Assembly: GCA_004553485.1 (NCBI GenBank)
Contig: SFLG01000017.1
Coordinates: forward strand, 1-60,242
Origin: Bacteroidales bacterium
GTDB taxonomy: Bacteria > Bacteroidota > Bacteroidia > Bacteroidales > Muribaculaceae
Length of the DNA stretch: 60,242 nt
Direction of reading: 5' to 3'
Both the position numbers and the translations under genes were made by a program. Shown in pieces: positions 41,986-49,834 of this stretch; positions within the stretch are counted from its first letter, which is position 1, and each line of letters opens with the position of its first letter. The notes beneath the pieces are model-generated. The model had not been told where the DNA came from. It did no database searches and was given only the letters and a program-made list of their open reading frames with translations.

Positions 41986-42723
41986 ATGAAGAAATTCACC
42001 CTTATGCTTGTGGCTCTTGCCGTTTCGGCCATGACTATGGGCGCCACCGCACAGACCCCCACAAAAGTCGGCACCTGCTGCGACAAAGAGGCCAAGGCCT
42101 GCACCAAGGACGCCAAAGCCTGCGTGAAAGACGCCAAAGTCTGCGACAAAGAGGCCAAGGCCTGCACCAAGGACGCCAAGGCTTGCACCAAAGCCGTTTG
42201 CAAAGACTGCAAGGCCTGCACCGAGGCCTGCGCCAAAGCCAACTGCAAGGACTGCAAAAAGGACTGCAAGAAAGCCTGTGTAAAAGAGGCTTGCAAAGAC
42301 GGCAAAAAGGCCGACTGCAAAAAGGACTGCAAGAAAGCTTGTGTAAAGGAAGCCTGCAAAGACGGCAAAAAGGCCGACTGCAAAAATGACTGCAAGAAAG
42401 CTTGTGTAAAGGAAGCCTGCAAAGACGGCAAAAAGGCCGACTGCAAAAAGGACTGCAAGAAAGCCTGCGTAAAGAAAGCCTGCAAAGACGGCAAAAAAGC
42501 CGACTGCAAAAAGGACTGCAAGAAAGCCTGCGTAAAGGAAGCCTGCAAAGACGGCAAAAAGGCTGACTGCAAAAAGGACTGCAAGAAAGCCTGCGTAAAG
42601 GAAGCTTGCAAAGACGGCAAAAAGGCTGACTGCAAAAAGGACTGCAAGAAAGCCTGTGTAAAGGAAGCTTGCAAAGACGGCAAAAAGGCCGACTGCAAAA
42701 AGGCCCACAACTGCAAAAAATAA
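41986..42723 (+). CDS. secreted cysteine- and lysine-rich tandem-repeat protein, function unknown
   Basis: A clean signal peptide (MKKFTLMLVALAVSAMTMGA, cleavage after ATAQ) precedes about 222 residues, of which 42 are Cys and about a third Lys. Residues ~30-75 are heptads of the form ACTKDAK or VCDKEAK. Seven nearly identical 21-residue units follow (DNA 42253-42693, 63 bp each). Each unit reads CKKDCKK-ACVKEAC-KDGKKAD, with Cys at 1, 5, 9 and 14; unit 3 has N for K and unit 4 K for E. The protein ends CKKAHNCKK. The gene has its own promoter and a strong terminator, so it is a single-gene transcript. Metal binding (a metallothionein-like sponge), disulfide cross-linking or an antimicrobial-like cationic role are all possible; none is shown. 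Long frames on the opposite strand are shadows of the repeat. Confidence 0.9.
   Translation: MKKFTLMLVALAVSAMTMGATAQTPTKVGTCCDKEAKACTKDAKACVKDAKVCDKEAKACTKDAKACTKAVCKDCKACTEACAKANCKDCKKDCKKACVKEACKDGKKADCKKDCKKACVKEACKDGKKADCKNDCKKACVKEACKDGKKADCKKDCKKACVKKACKDGKKADCKKDCKKACVKEACKDGKKADCKKDCKKACVKEACKDGKKADCKKDCKKACVKEACKDGKKADCKKAHNCKK
42253..42693 (+). repeat. seven 63-bp in-frame tandem repeats
   Basis: Units start at 42253, 42316, 42379, 42442, 42505, 42568 and 42631. They differ by a few, mostly third-position, changes, so slippage or unequal exchange has probably adjusted copy number recently while selection kept the amino acids. Confidence 0.97.
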
Positions 42724-42742
42724 AACCCCTTAACCTCTCCTC

Positions 42743-42780
42743 AAAAACACGGGAGCACCGCAGTGCCCCCGTGTTTTTTT
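42743..42780 (+). terminator. strong intrinsic terminator of the repeat-protein gene
   Basis: AACACGGG...CCCGTGTT encloses an inner GCAC-CGCA-GTGC hairpin and is followed by seven T. Confidence 0.9.
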
Positions 42781-42811
42781 GCGCCCGGCCCGCAAATAGC
42801 CGGCCGGCAAG

Positions 42812-42856
42812 CAGCTATCTTAGCTACTATAGCTAACTTAGCTATTTTAGCTACCC
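42812..42856 (+). repeat. 9-nt tandem repeat TAGCTAnnn, five units
   Basis: CAGCTATCT, TAGCTACTA, TAGCTAACT, TAGCTATTT and TAGCTACCC are contiguous, the same family as at 1634 and 17394. The rest of 42857-43090 holds no gene; TTTACG-TACTGTAG-CGTAAA near 43019-43036 is a small palindrome. Confidence 0.9.
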
Positions 42857-43090
42857 ACTACCCCATGCGGCACGGCAGCCACCCCACCCCTGGCAAATAC
42901 GGCGGTTTGTGGCCAAATCGGCTTCAGCAGCGGGCTTTTAACGTATCAAAACGGCGATATTTAGGAAACTTTAATGTCTTTTAGGCCTTGGAGGGCGGGA
43001 ATTATGGTTGCCGGGGCGTTTACGTACTGTAGCGTAAAAAGAAAGAGGATGCTATGCCTCAGGGCTTCAAGTAAATAGTTGAAACGTGAG

Positions 43091-43205
43091 GGGACAATCG
43101 GAAGTGATTTTCGATTGTCCCTTTTTTGTCATCTAAATCTTAGATCGTCCCTTTTTGTGTCACCGAAATTTTCGATTGTCCCTTTTTTCCTACTCAAATT
43201 TTCGA
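43091..43205 (+). repeat. terminator hairpin followed by direct repeats of its 3' half
   Basis: GGGACAATCG (43091-43100) pairs with CGATTGTCCC (43112-43121), followed by TTTTTT, a textbook terminator. The 3' half then recurs without its partner: GATCGTCCCTTTTTG (about 43144) and CGATTGTCCCTTTTTT (about 43173), and finally CGATTAATTTT (43202), at about 30-nt spacing. Each interval carries GTCAyC(T/G)AAAT-like sequence. Confidence 0.75.
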
Positions 43206-43224
43206 TTAATTTTCCTGCCGGTTA

Positions 43225-43887
43225 CTACCTTACCAGGTGGGCGACGATGGAGTAGATTAGCAGGGCCGTTACCGTCAGCAGGAAGGCGGCGAGGGGTATT
43301 TGGGTGGCTGTGTCGCCACGGAACTTGCCGATTTTGAATATCCTGACGGCGAGGAACCAGCACAGCAAAGCACACAGCGAGCCCACGACGGAGCCAAAGA
43401 GCAGGTCGCCGGGATAGTGCACGCCCAGGTACATGCGCGTATAGCAGGTGAGCAGACACCACACCAACAGCATCATACTCAGGCGACTGCGAGCTCCGCA
43501 CAGCAGGAAGAACCACACCGTCAGCGCCACGCTGTTGGCGGCGTGGCACGACGGGAAGCCGTACAGGCCGCCGCGGTAGCCGTTGACAACGTTAACAAGG
43601 CCGCCGATTTCGGTGCTGTGGCTGGGGCGCAGACGCTCGAAGATGGGTCGCAGCAGCGTCGCGCACGTCTGGTCGGCAAGCGCTATCGTCGTCACTATCG
43701 CCAGCACGATGACGATGGCGTGGGCCCATCCCGCACGTTTCCACACAAACCACGCAAGCGCCAGATACAGCGGCGCCCATATCAGCTTGCCCGTGTATGC
43801 CATCATAAAGATGTCGGGCACCGCGGCGTGGTGCGAGTTCACGGCAAGCAGAGCCTGCATGTCGAGGTTATTGAGAAAGTCTATCAT
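43225..43887 (-). CDS. PAP2-family membrane phosphatase
   Basis: Five or six hydrophobic helices and the three acid-phosphatase motifs: RPIFERLRPSH (C1-like), YGFPSCHAANS (C2, catalytic His) and RMYLGVHYPGDLLFG (C3, nucleophilic His). It probably removes phosphate from undecaprenyl pyrophosphate or a phospholipid head group on the periplasmic face. The 220-residue gene overlaps the end of the LtaS-like gene by 4 bp (ATGA), so translation of the pair is likely coupled. Confidence 0.92.
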   Translation of the reverse strand: MIDFLNNLDMQALLAVNSHHAAVPDIFMMAYTGKLIWAPLYLALAWFVWKRAGWAHAIVIVLAIVTTIALADQTCATLLRPIFERLRPSHSTEIGGLVNVVNGYRGGLYGFPSCHAANSVALTVWFFLLCGARSRLSMMLLVWCLLTCYTRMYLGVHYPGDLLFGSVVGSLCALLCWFLAVRIFKIGKFRGDTATQIPLAAFLLTVTALLIYSIVAHLVR

Positions 43888-45707
43888 CGTGCGTCAAGAT
43901 CGTCATAAACAGTTTGTACAAAAGCCTTTGCGCGGCGAACAGCGGGATTGCCGTCGTCGGCTTTCCCGGACACGTGCACGACGGCCGGCTCGGCGTCCGG
44001 GTCGGTTATCAGGCAATACCAGTCGGGCTCGCTCATCCACGCAAACTGTCCGCCGGGGCGCGCGTCGAGCATATTGCGGCCGTAGACAAAGGCCGAGCTG
44101 TCAAGGCCAAGAAGGGCCAGCACCGTCGGCGCGATGCCGCTCTGCGAGCCCACCGTGGCCACGGTGGCCGGTGCGCCCTCCACCGCTCCGCCGGTGATAA
44201 TCAGCGGCACGTGATGCCGAGCCAGCGGGTCGGTGAGGCCCTGCGGATAGGTACCGTAGTGGTCGCCGGTGATTACCACCAGCGACTTGTCCCAGCGTCC
44301 CGATTTGCGCAGGCCGTCCATAAAGACGCCCAGGCACGAGTCTGCGTAGGCTATAGAGTTGGCGCGCTCGTCGGCAAGGCGGTGGAAGGGCACCTCGAAC
44401 GGCTCGTGCGAGCTGGATGTCTGCACCACGGCGAAGCGGGGCTTGGCGCCGCCCTTGCGCACGTCGTCGAGGGCGCGGGCAAAGACGAACTCGTCGGGGA
44501 CGCCCCATTCGCCGGTATTGTACGAGGCCGGGAAGTCCGTCTCCGAGATCAGCCTGTCGTACCCGGCGGCGTGGAGGTAGCCGCCCTGGTTGGCGAAATT
44601 GATGTCGCCACCATAGTAATATGTCGTGGCATAGCCCGCCTTGGCAAGCTCGCGGCTCAGCGACGGCAGGTTCTCGAACTTGCGGGTAAACTTGAACACC
44701 GACGTCGTGGGCAGCGACGGATAGCCGCTCAGGATGGTGGCCAGGGCACGGTCGGTACGGAACGACTCGGCGTAGAAGTTGGTGAAGCTGACGCCGCGGC
44801 GCGCTTCGTCATCGATGCACGGTGCGATATTCTCGCCGCCTAACGACGGCATGACATGCGCCGAGAAACTCTCAAGCACAACGAGGTAGATGTCCGGCCG
44901 CGGTGTCTTGAGGGCAATGACGCTGCTGTCGGCACCCTCGGGACGGGCGAGCACCGGGCGCATGATTTCCCGTGCCTCGGCGTCGCTGTAGAAGTTGAAT
45001 TCCTTGCCGAGCCTGTCAGCATGGGCAAGCGAGTACATCAGGGTGAAAAACGGATTTTGCGCAGCCCGGTTGAGGTTCATATCGCTGCAGAAATAGGCCC
45101 GGCCGGGGTTCATCGTGCTCTCGCCCACACCGCCGCGGATGGGTATTATCATCACCGCGGCGACAAGGCCGAGGACGACGGCGTTCACAACCTGCATGCG
45201 CCGCGTAAAGCCGTCCCTGCCCTCGCGTAACAGTCTGAATGTCAGCCACACAAGCAGAAATATACCTGTGCACAGCGCGGCCGTCATCAGCACGCCGAGC
45301 ACCACCTGCCACCAGGGCACACTGGCCAGGGCAAGGCGGGGCGAGGAGGTAAAATAGAAGATGGGGGTCGACTCGAGCCTGAAGCCCCAGTACGGGAACA
45401 GCATCGCGTCGACGGCAGCGGTGACCGACACCACGACGGCGACAAACCACGTGTAGCCCGTCAGCAGCTTCCGCCAGCCTTTCCAGCGCACCCACTGCGC
45501 CGCTATCAGACCCAGCAGCAGCGGCGAGACAAGGTAGGCGCTCACCGAGATGTCCATTGTCAGTCCGGCCGCCACAACCTGCGGCGCCATGGCCATATCG
45601 GCAAGGGTGTAGGCCGGTTCGGCCAGCATAAACAGCAGCTTCAAAGCCACGAATACCGCCTGCAGCATAGCCCAATAGGCCGCGAAAAACAGCAACGACT
45701 TTTTCAT
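43884..45707 (-). CDS. LTA synthase-like membrane sulfatase/phosphotransferase
   Basis: Five N-terminal hydrophobic helices (about residues 5-200) are followed by an alkaline-phosphatase-superfamily extracytoplasmic domain. Recognisable are DIYLVVLESFSAH (metal Glu), SFRTDRALATILSGYPSLP with the likely catalytic Thr, VVQTSSSHEPFEVP, and VVITGDHYGTYP supplying metal ligands Asp and His. Gram-negative relatives add phosphoglycerol or phosphoethanolamine to glycans or lipids; with the coupled PAP2 gene a lipid or envelope modification pair is likely. The 607-residue length fits. A TATCTTTG element ends only 5 nt before the ATG. Confidence 0.88.
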   Translation of the reverse strand: MKKSLLFFAAYWAMLQAVFVALKLLFMLAEPAYTLADMAMAPQVVAAGLTMDISVSAYLVSPLLLGLIAAQWVRWKGWRKLLTGYTWFVAVVVSVTAAVDAMLFPYWGFRLESTPIFYFTSSPRLALASVPWWQVVLGVLMTAALCTGIFLLVWLTFRLLREGRDGFTRRMQVVNAVVLGLVAAVMIIPIRGGVGESTMNPGRAYFCSDMNLNRAAQNPFFTLMYSLAHADRLGKEFNFYSDAEAREIMRPVLARPEGADSSVIALKTPRPDIYLVVLESFSAHVMPSLGGENIAPCIDDEARRGVSFTNFYAESFRTDRALATILSGYPSLPTTSVFKFTRKFENLPSLSRELAKAGYATTYYYGGDINFANQGGYLHAAGYDRLISETDFPASYNTGEWGVPDEFVFARALDDVRKGGAKPRFAVVQTSSSHEPFEVPFHRLADERANSIAYADSCLGVFMDGLRKSGRWDKSLVVITGDHYGTYPQGLTDPLARHHVPLIITGGAVEGAPATVATVGSQSGIAPTVLALLGLDSSAFVYGRNMLDARPGGQFAWMSEPDWYCLITDPDAEPAVVHVSGKADDGNPAVRRAKAFVQTVYDDLDAR

Positions 45708-45712
45708 GACTT

Positions 45713-45720
45713 CAAAGATA
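45713..45720 (-). promoter_or_regulatory. -7 element immediately before the LtaS-like start codon
   Basis: TATCTTTG on the minus strand ends 5 nt from the ATG at 45707. The -33 match is poor. If used, the mRNA would be leaderless. Confidence 0.45.
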
Positions 45721-45753
45721 TAAAAACCAAATTATAAGAGCGCGGCCTGCACC

Positions 45754-46473
45754 TTACTCGGGCTCGTCCTTTTTTACGACTTTGATTGAGCCGAGGGTAC
45801 GGTTCTTGATTTTCGGGTCGCCTTTGAGGTAGATTTTGCCCGAGCCAAGGCCTTTGACAGACAGGTCATCGGTCACCCAGCAGTCCACCGAGCCGGTGCC
45901 GCCGATGATAATCTGTGCGCTCTGGGTCTTCAGGCCGCCGGCCTGGATAGTGCCCGCGCCGACGTTGCGCAGCTTCTCCACGCTTGCCTCGCCGCCGAGG
46001 ACGATGCTGCCGTTGCCGGTGTCGATCTTGGCGTTGACCGTGCCGGCGTGCAGACCTTTGGCGACGATGCTGCCGTTGCCGACGACGCGCAGCGAGATTT
46101 CGGCACCGGGAGCCGGGCTGTTGATGTAGACCGTTGAGTCGCCCGAGTTCTCGACGCTGCTGAGGAAGCGCGAGTACACGCGGATTGTGGGCAGGCGGAA
46201 GCGCAGTGCATCTTCGTCGGCCGTTTCGATTTTAAGAGTCTCTTTGTCAAGGGTAAACAGCATGTCGGAGGCGGCGCGGGGATCGCACTCGAACACGATG
46301 TAACCGGCCGAGTCGGCGCTGGCGACATATTCGACGTTGACATTGTCGTTGACGCGGAGTTTGCCGAAGTCGCCCTTGTTGAAGGCAAAACGCTGCGTCT
46401 CGACGGTATTTTGTGCTGTGGCGAAACCCATTGCGGCCATTGCCACGGCCATTATCATTAAAATCTTCTTCAT
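45754..46473 (-). CDS. DUF2807 (head-GIN-type) exported protein
   Basis: A signal peptide (MKKILMIMAVAMAAMGFATAQ) precedes a right-handed beta-helix-like domain: short strands separated by Gly and Asn/Asp (VVGNGSIVAKGL, DTGNGSIVLGG, GAGTIQAGG, GGTGSVDC, GLGSGKIYLKGDPKI) are the DUF2807 signature. Function is unknown; such proteins are often annotated as adhesin-like. It starts 6 bp after the dusB stop and is probably co-transcribed. Confidence 0.88.
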   Translation of the reverse strand: MKKILMIMAVAMAAMGFATAQNTVETQRFAFNKGDFGKLRVNDNVNVEYVASADSAGYIVFECDPRAASDMLFTLDKETLKIETADEDALRFRLPTIRVYSRFLSSVENSGDSTVYINSPAPGAEISLRVVGNGSIVAKGLHAGTVNAKIDTGNGSIVLGGEASVEKLRNVGAGTIQAGGLKTQSAQIIIGGTGSVDCWVTDDLSVKGLGSGKIYLKGDPKIKNRTLGSIKVVKKDEPE

Positions 46474-46479
46474 TGCTGC

Positions 46480-47577
46480 TCAGGTTGTTGGGGAATTGGG
46501 GATTGAATCAGAGCTATCAGAGTTATCAGAGATATCAGAGGTCTCTGAGGGCAAAGTGCTCTCGGGCTGGTCGGGGGCGGTGAAGGGCTCGCCGGTGTCG
46601 AGGTGGTGCTGAATGTCGTCGAGAATGTCCATCAGCTCGGCAAGGTTGTTGGCGCGCAGCATGGCGATGCGGGTGGGCCTGAAGCCAGCGATGCCCTTGA
46701 ACAGCGGCGATGCGGCCAGGTGGCGGCGTATGTGCAGGATGCCGCGGTACTCGTCGATGCGGTCGACACTCTCGGTAATCTGACGGCGTATCAGTGCAAA
46801 GGCCTCGGCAAGGGACAGCGGCTGCCACGAGCCGTCGGCCGAGTCGATGCACTGACGCATGTATCTGAAAATCCATGGCGCGCCAAATGCCGCGCGACCT
46901 ACCATCACGCCGTCCACGCCATAGCGGTCAAAGGCCTCGCGCGACAGCTCGGGGGTGGTAATGTCACCGTTGCCGATGAGGGGGATGCGCAGACGCGGGT
47001 TCTCCTTGACGCGCGCTATCGCCTCCCAGTCGGCCTGACCGGTGTACATCTGCGCGCGCGTGCGCCCGTGCACGGTGAGGGCCGCTATGCCGCAGTCCTG
47101 CAGCTGCTCGGCCAGGGTGGTGATGATGCGGCTGTCGTTGTCCCAGCCCAGACGCGTCTTGGCAGTGACGGGGACGCTGACGGCGCCGACGACAGCGCGG
47201 GTGATGTCGAGCATACGCGGCACATCGCGCAGCAGACCTGCTCCGGCCCCTTTGCCGGCGACTTTTTTCACCGGACAGCCGAAGTTGATGTCGATGATGT
47301 CGGGATGCGCCTGTTCGACAATCCGCGCGGCCTCGGCCATCGTGTCCGGGTCGCGCCCATAAATCTGTATTGCCGTGGGCCGCTCGCCGGGATTGATCTC
47401 GAGCTTGCGCGTCGTGGAGGCGATATTACGCACAAGGGCATCGGCGCTGACAAACTCGGAGTAAGTCATGTCAGCGCCCATCTCCTTGCATATCAGGCGG
47501 AAGGAGGCGTCCGTGACGTCCTCCATCGGCGCCAGCATCAGCGGGCGCCCGCCCAAGTCTATATCACCGATTTTCAT
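46480..47577 (-). CDS. dusB: tRNA dihydrouridine synthase, DusB type
   Basis: An FMN enzyme reducing uridines in the tRNA D-loop. MLAPMEDVTDASFR opens the TIM barrel, the catalytic Cys101 lies in NFGCPVKKVAGKGAG, and HGRTRAQMYTG, IGNGDI and GVMVGRAAFGAPW bind FMN and phosphate. The helical tRNA-binding domain ends near residue 325. The last 25 residues are unusual: SDI-SDN-SDS-SDS triplets encoded by the 9-nt TATCAGAGn repeat (46506-46550), so an intergenic-type repeat has become the coding tail. Confidence 0.95.
   Translation of the reverse strand: MKIGDIDLGGRPLMLAPMEDVTDASFRLICKEMGADMTYSEFVSADALVRNIASTTRKLEINPGERPTAIQIYGRDPDTMAEAARIVEQAHPDIIDINFGCPVKKVAGKGAGAGLLRDVPRMLDITRAVVGAVSVPVTAKTRLGWDNDSRIITTLAEQLQDCGIAALTVHGRTRAQMYTGQADWEAIARVKENPRLRIPLIGNGDITTPELSREAFDRYGVDGVMVGRAAFGAPWIFRYMRQCIDSADGSWQPLSLAEAFALIRRQITESVDRIDEYRGILHIRRHLAASPLFKGIAGFRPTRIAMLRANNLAELMDILDDIQHHLDTGEPFTAPDQPESTLPSETSDISDNSDSSDSIPNSPTT
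46506..46550 (-). repeat. 9-nt tandem repeat TATCAGAGn inside the dusB 3' end
   Basis: AATCAGAGC, TATCAGAGT, TATCAGAGA, TATCAGAGG and TCTCTGAGG are contiguous on the plus strand. The same unit occurs non-coding at 53627-53653. Confidence 0.9.
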
Positions 47578-47604
47578 CCTTGGAGAGTGTGGATGTCGCC
47601 CCGG

Positions 47605-48717
47605 TCACTTCACTGCCTTTGCCACGGCAGCGTCCAGGTCGGCGGGTTTCTCGACACGGGCAATCACGTCGCCCTCGCCGTTGAAGACGAACGAGACGGG
47701 AGCGCCGTTGACGGGATCGGCCATGTACAGCGACAGCACCTTGTTGTTGTCGGTGAGGGGAGCCCATACCGTAGTCCAGGGCATGTTGACGGCCGAGCGT
47801 CGCCAGGCGTGCTCGTCGGGGTCGTAGCCAATCTGGTAGATTTTCAGGCCGTTACCCTTATATTTCTCGTATACCTCGTTGAGGGCCACGGTGTTGGCCT
47901 GCGAGCCCTCGCCGTCGTAGCGGGTAAAGTTAAGGATGGTGACGTTGCCCTTACCGACAAACTTGTCGAAATCCTGCTCCTTGCCGTTGGCGTCGTAGTA
48001 CTTGATCTCGACATTGGGACGGCCAGAGACGGTGGCGTTCATGCTGACGGGGTTGCCGTAGATGCCGAGGGCCTTGCGGGCGTTCTCCCAGCGCGACTTG
48101 AGCATACCGAAGCGCGGGTCGTTGGGGCGGATGCGCGAGTAGTTGTTGACGGCATTGCCGAGCACGCGCAGGTCGGCCTTGTCGGTGAGGCTGTACACGG
48201 GACGGTCGCCGATGACCTTGCCCACGATGTAGTACGACACCAGGGCCGTGGAGTCGCTGTTAACCAGCATGCTCAGCTGACGCTTCATCGCGCCGAAGGC
48301 GGGGTCGTCGAAGTTGCCACCCTTGTCGACAAAGTCGGCCACGAGCGAGTCGGCGCTGACAAATCCCGCCGCGGCCTTGTTACCGGCGAGGGTGTAGCCG
48401 CGGTCAAAGCCCGCTTTGTTGGCTGTCACCTCGACCGTCTCTATCGAGTCGACCGGGAAGTAGATGTAGCTTTTGCCCAGGCGCAGACGGTAGATCGAGG
48501 GGATGGCTGTGGCCTGCTCGGATGCGTATTCGAACTTGCCGTCTTTCAGCGCTATGGCCTCGACGAGGTGCCAGTTGTCGGCGACCGACTCTTCGAGGTA
48601 GAGGGTATCCTTTTCGGTAGCGCCTTTCACCGTTCCCTGCACCTTCCAGCCCTCGTTCTTCGAGCACGAGGCCAGGACCATCACGGCGGCGGCACAAATT
48701 ATAATTTTGCTATTCAT
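47605..48717 (-). CDS. DUF4369 lipoprotein with thioredoxin-like domain lacking CxxC
   Basis: A lipobox (MVLASCS, Cys18) anchors the protein. The N-terminal DUF4369 domain (about 25-120) begins WKVQGTVKGATEKDTLYLEE and ends IETVEVTANKAG. A helical linker leads to a TlpA/AhpC-like thioredoxin fold (about 235-370) with VTILNFTRYDGEGSQANTVALNEVYEKY, where the usual WCxxC is replaced by TRYDGEG. It therefore probably cannot do thiol exchange. Such proteins are common in Bacteroidetes; their role is unknown. Confidence 0.88.
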   Translation of the reverse strand: MNSKIIICAAAVMVLASCSKNEGWKVQGTVKGATEKDTLYLEESVADNWHLVEAIALKDGKFEYASEQATAIPSIYRLRLGKSYIYFPVDSIETVEVTANKAGFDRGYTLAGNKAAAGFVSADSLVADFVDKGGNFDDPAFGAMKRQLSMLVNSDSTALVSYYIVGKVIGDRPVYSLTDKADLRVLGNAVNNYSRIRPNDPRFGMLKSRWENARKALGIYGNPVSMNATVSGRPNVEIKYYDANGKEQDFDKFVGKGNVTILNFTRYDGEGSQANTVALNEVYEKYKGNGLKIYQIGYDPDEHAWRRSAVNMPWTTVWAPLTDNNKVLSLYMADPVNGAPVSFVFNGEGDVIARVEKPADLDAAVAKAVK

Positions 48718-48782
48718 TGCTTTTGTGATTGTTTTTTGATTTTAGTATCGCAAGCCCGGGATAGAGGTTATGGGGTAATGGC

Positions 48783-48818
48783 TTATACGTCTTACAAACC
48801 CATAAGCCTCAAATTTTC
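48783..48818 (-). repeat. head-and-tail intergenic element A
   Basis: On the minus strand AATTTGAGGCTTATGGG is followed by TTTGTAAGACGTATAAG and a decayed 9-nt tail. The head is shared almost base for base with the element between nfnA and nfnB. Confidence 0.7.
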
Positions 48819-48842
48819 AGGTATTTTAAAAATTTGACTTTC

Positions 48843-49238
48843 TTACTCGAAGTTGGCGGCGATGGCGTCGGCGATGCGGTGCATCTCGTCGTCGGGGAGG
48901 GTGAGCTTGGGCTTGCGGAAGTCCATATCGGCCTCGCTGTTGAGGGGAACAAGGTGGATGTGGGCGTGGGGCACCTCAAGGCCTATCACGCACACGCCGA
49001 TGCGCTTGCACGGCACAGCCTTCTCGAGGGCCTTTGCCACGCGGCGGGCAAACATGGTGAGGCCGGCGTAGGTGTCGGCGTCGAGGTTGAAGATGTAGCT
49101 CTCTTCTTTTTTAGGTATCACCAGCACGTGGCCGGGAGCCACGGGGTTGATGTCGAGGAAGGCGAAGTAGTTGTCGTCCTCGGCAACCTTGTACGACGGA
49201 ATTTCGCCGGCGGCGATACGCGAGAAAATTGTAGGCAT
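48843..49238 (-). CDS. HIT-family nucleotide-binding protein
   Basis: A 131-residue histidine-triad hydrolase. The triad HAHIH (His91, 93, 95) is followed by LVPL, and the N-terminal FSRIAAGEIPSYKVAED and FLDINPVAPGHVLVIPKK are typical of Hint-type proteins, which cleave nucleoside phosphoramidates or dinucleotides. It lies between greA and the DUF4369 gene on the same strand. Confidence 0.95.
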   Translation of the reverse strand: MPTIFSRIAAGEIPSYKVAEDDNYFAFLDINPVAPGHVLVIPKKEESYIFNLDADTYAGLTMFARRVAKALEKAVPCKRIGVCVIGLEVPHAHIHLVPLNSEADMDFRKPKLTLPDDEMHRIADAIAANFE

Positions 49239-49319
49239 AATTGTATCGGTTTATGGTCCGTACGGGCCTCGTTTGTTTATGTTTGCGGTATGGTTTAGCG
49301 CCTTACGATTGACACCCTA

Positions 49320-49368
49320 TCTGATATGACTTGACGTCTTGTCTGATATGGCTTGACGCCTCGTCAGA
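49320..49368 (-). repeat. 22-nt tandem repeat, two and a part copies
   Basis: TCTGATATGACTTGAC-GTCTTG (49320) and TCTGATATGGCTTGAC-GCCTCG (49342) are head to tail; a third begins TCAGAT at 49364, touching the greA stop. Confidence 0.75.
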
Positions 49369-49834
49369 TCGAGATTTCGACGATCTCGAACTTCATCAGG
49401 CCGGAGGGGACGCGGATTTCCACGATGTCGCCCTTCTTGTGGCCGAGCAGGCCCTGGGCGATGGGGGTCGACGAGGCGATTTTCTTCTCCTTGAGGTTGG
49501 CCTCCGAGTCGGCGACGATGGTGTACTCCATAGTCATGCCGTTGGCCACGTTCTTGATTTTTACGCGGTTAAGAATCTGCACCTCGTCTGTGTTGAGGTT
49601 CTTTTCGTCGATTATACGGGCGTTGGCCACAAGGTCTTTCAGCTGCGAGATCTTCATCTCGAGCATACCCTGTGCCTCCTTGGCGGCGTCGTATTCCGAG
49701 TTCTCGGACAAGTCGCCCTTGTCGCGGGCTTCGGCGATGGCTGCCGAGATTTCGGGGCGTTTTACCGATTCGAGGTAGGCTATTTCCTCCATTTTCTTGT
49801 TGTAGCCTTCTTTTGTCATGTATGTTATAGCCAT
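49364..49834 (-). CDS. greA: transcription elongation factor GreA
   Basis: Rescues backtracked RNA polymerase by stimulating transcript cleavage. The N-terminal coiled coil (YMTKEGYNKKMEEIAYLESV) has the tip motif DKGDLSENSEYDAAKE with the catalytic acidic pair. The C-terminal FKBP-like domain has ASSTPIAQGLLGHKKGD. The 156-residue length is standard. A -7 element lies at 50005-50012. Confidence 0.96.
   Translation of the reverse strand: MAITYMTKEGYNKKMEEIAYLESVKRPEISAAIAEARDKGDLSENSEYDAAKEAQGMLEMKISQLKDLVANARIIDEKNLNTDEVQILNRVKIKNVANGMTMEYTIVADSEANLKEKKIASSTPIAQGLLGHKKGDIVEIRVPSGLMKFEIVEISI

Noticed and set aside
42253..42693. Regular 63-bp repeats considered as a CRISPR array
   Set aside because: There are no variable spacers, no cas genes, and the repeats are in frame within a secreted protein.
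41958..42716. Two long minus-strand frames opposite the Cys/Lys repeat gene (FLQSAFLPSLQASF-type and LFAVFAGFLY-type)
   Set aside because: They mirror the 63-bp repeat in other frames. The plus strand has signal peptide, promoter and terminator, and repeat differences preserve the plus-strand amino acids.
43091..43205. About 30-nt spaced repeats considered as a small CRISPR
   Set aside because: The conserved part is a terminator half with T-run and the intervals are related to each other, not unique spacers.
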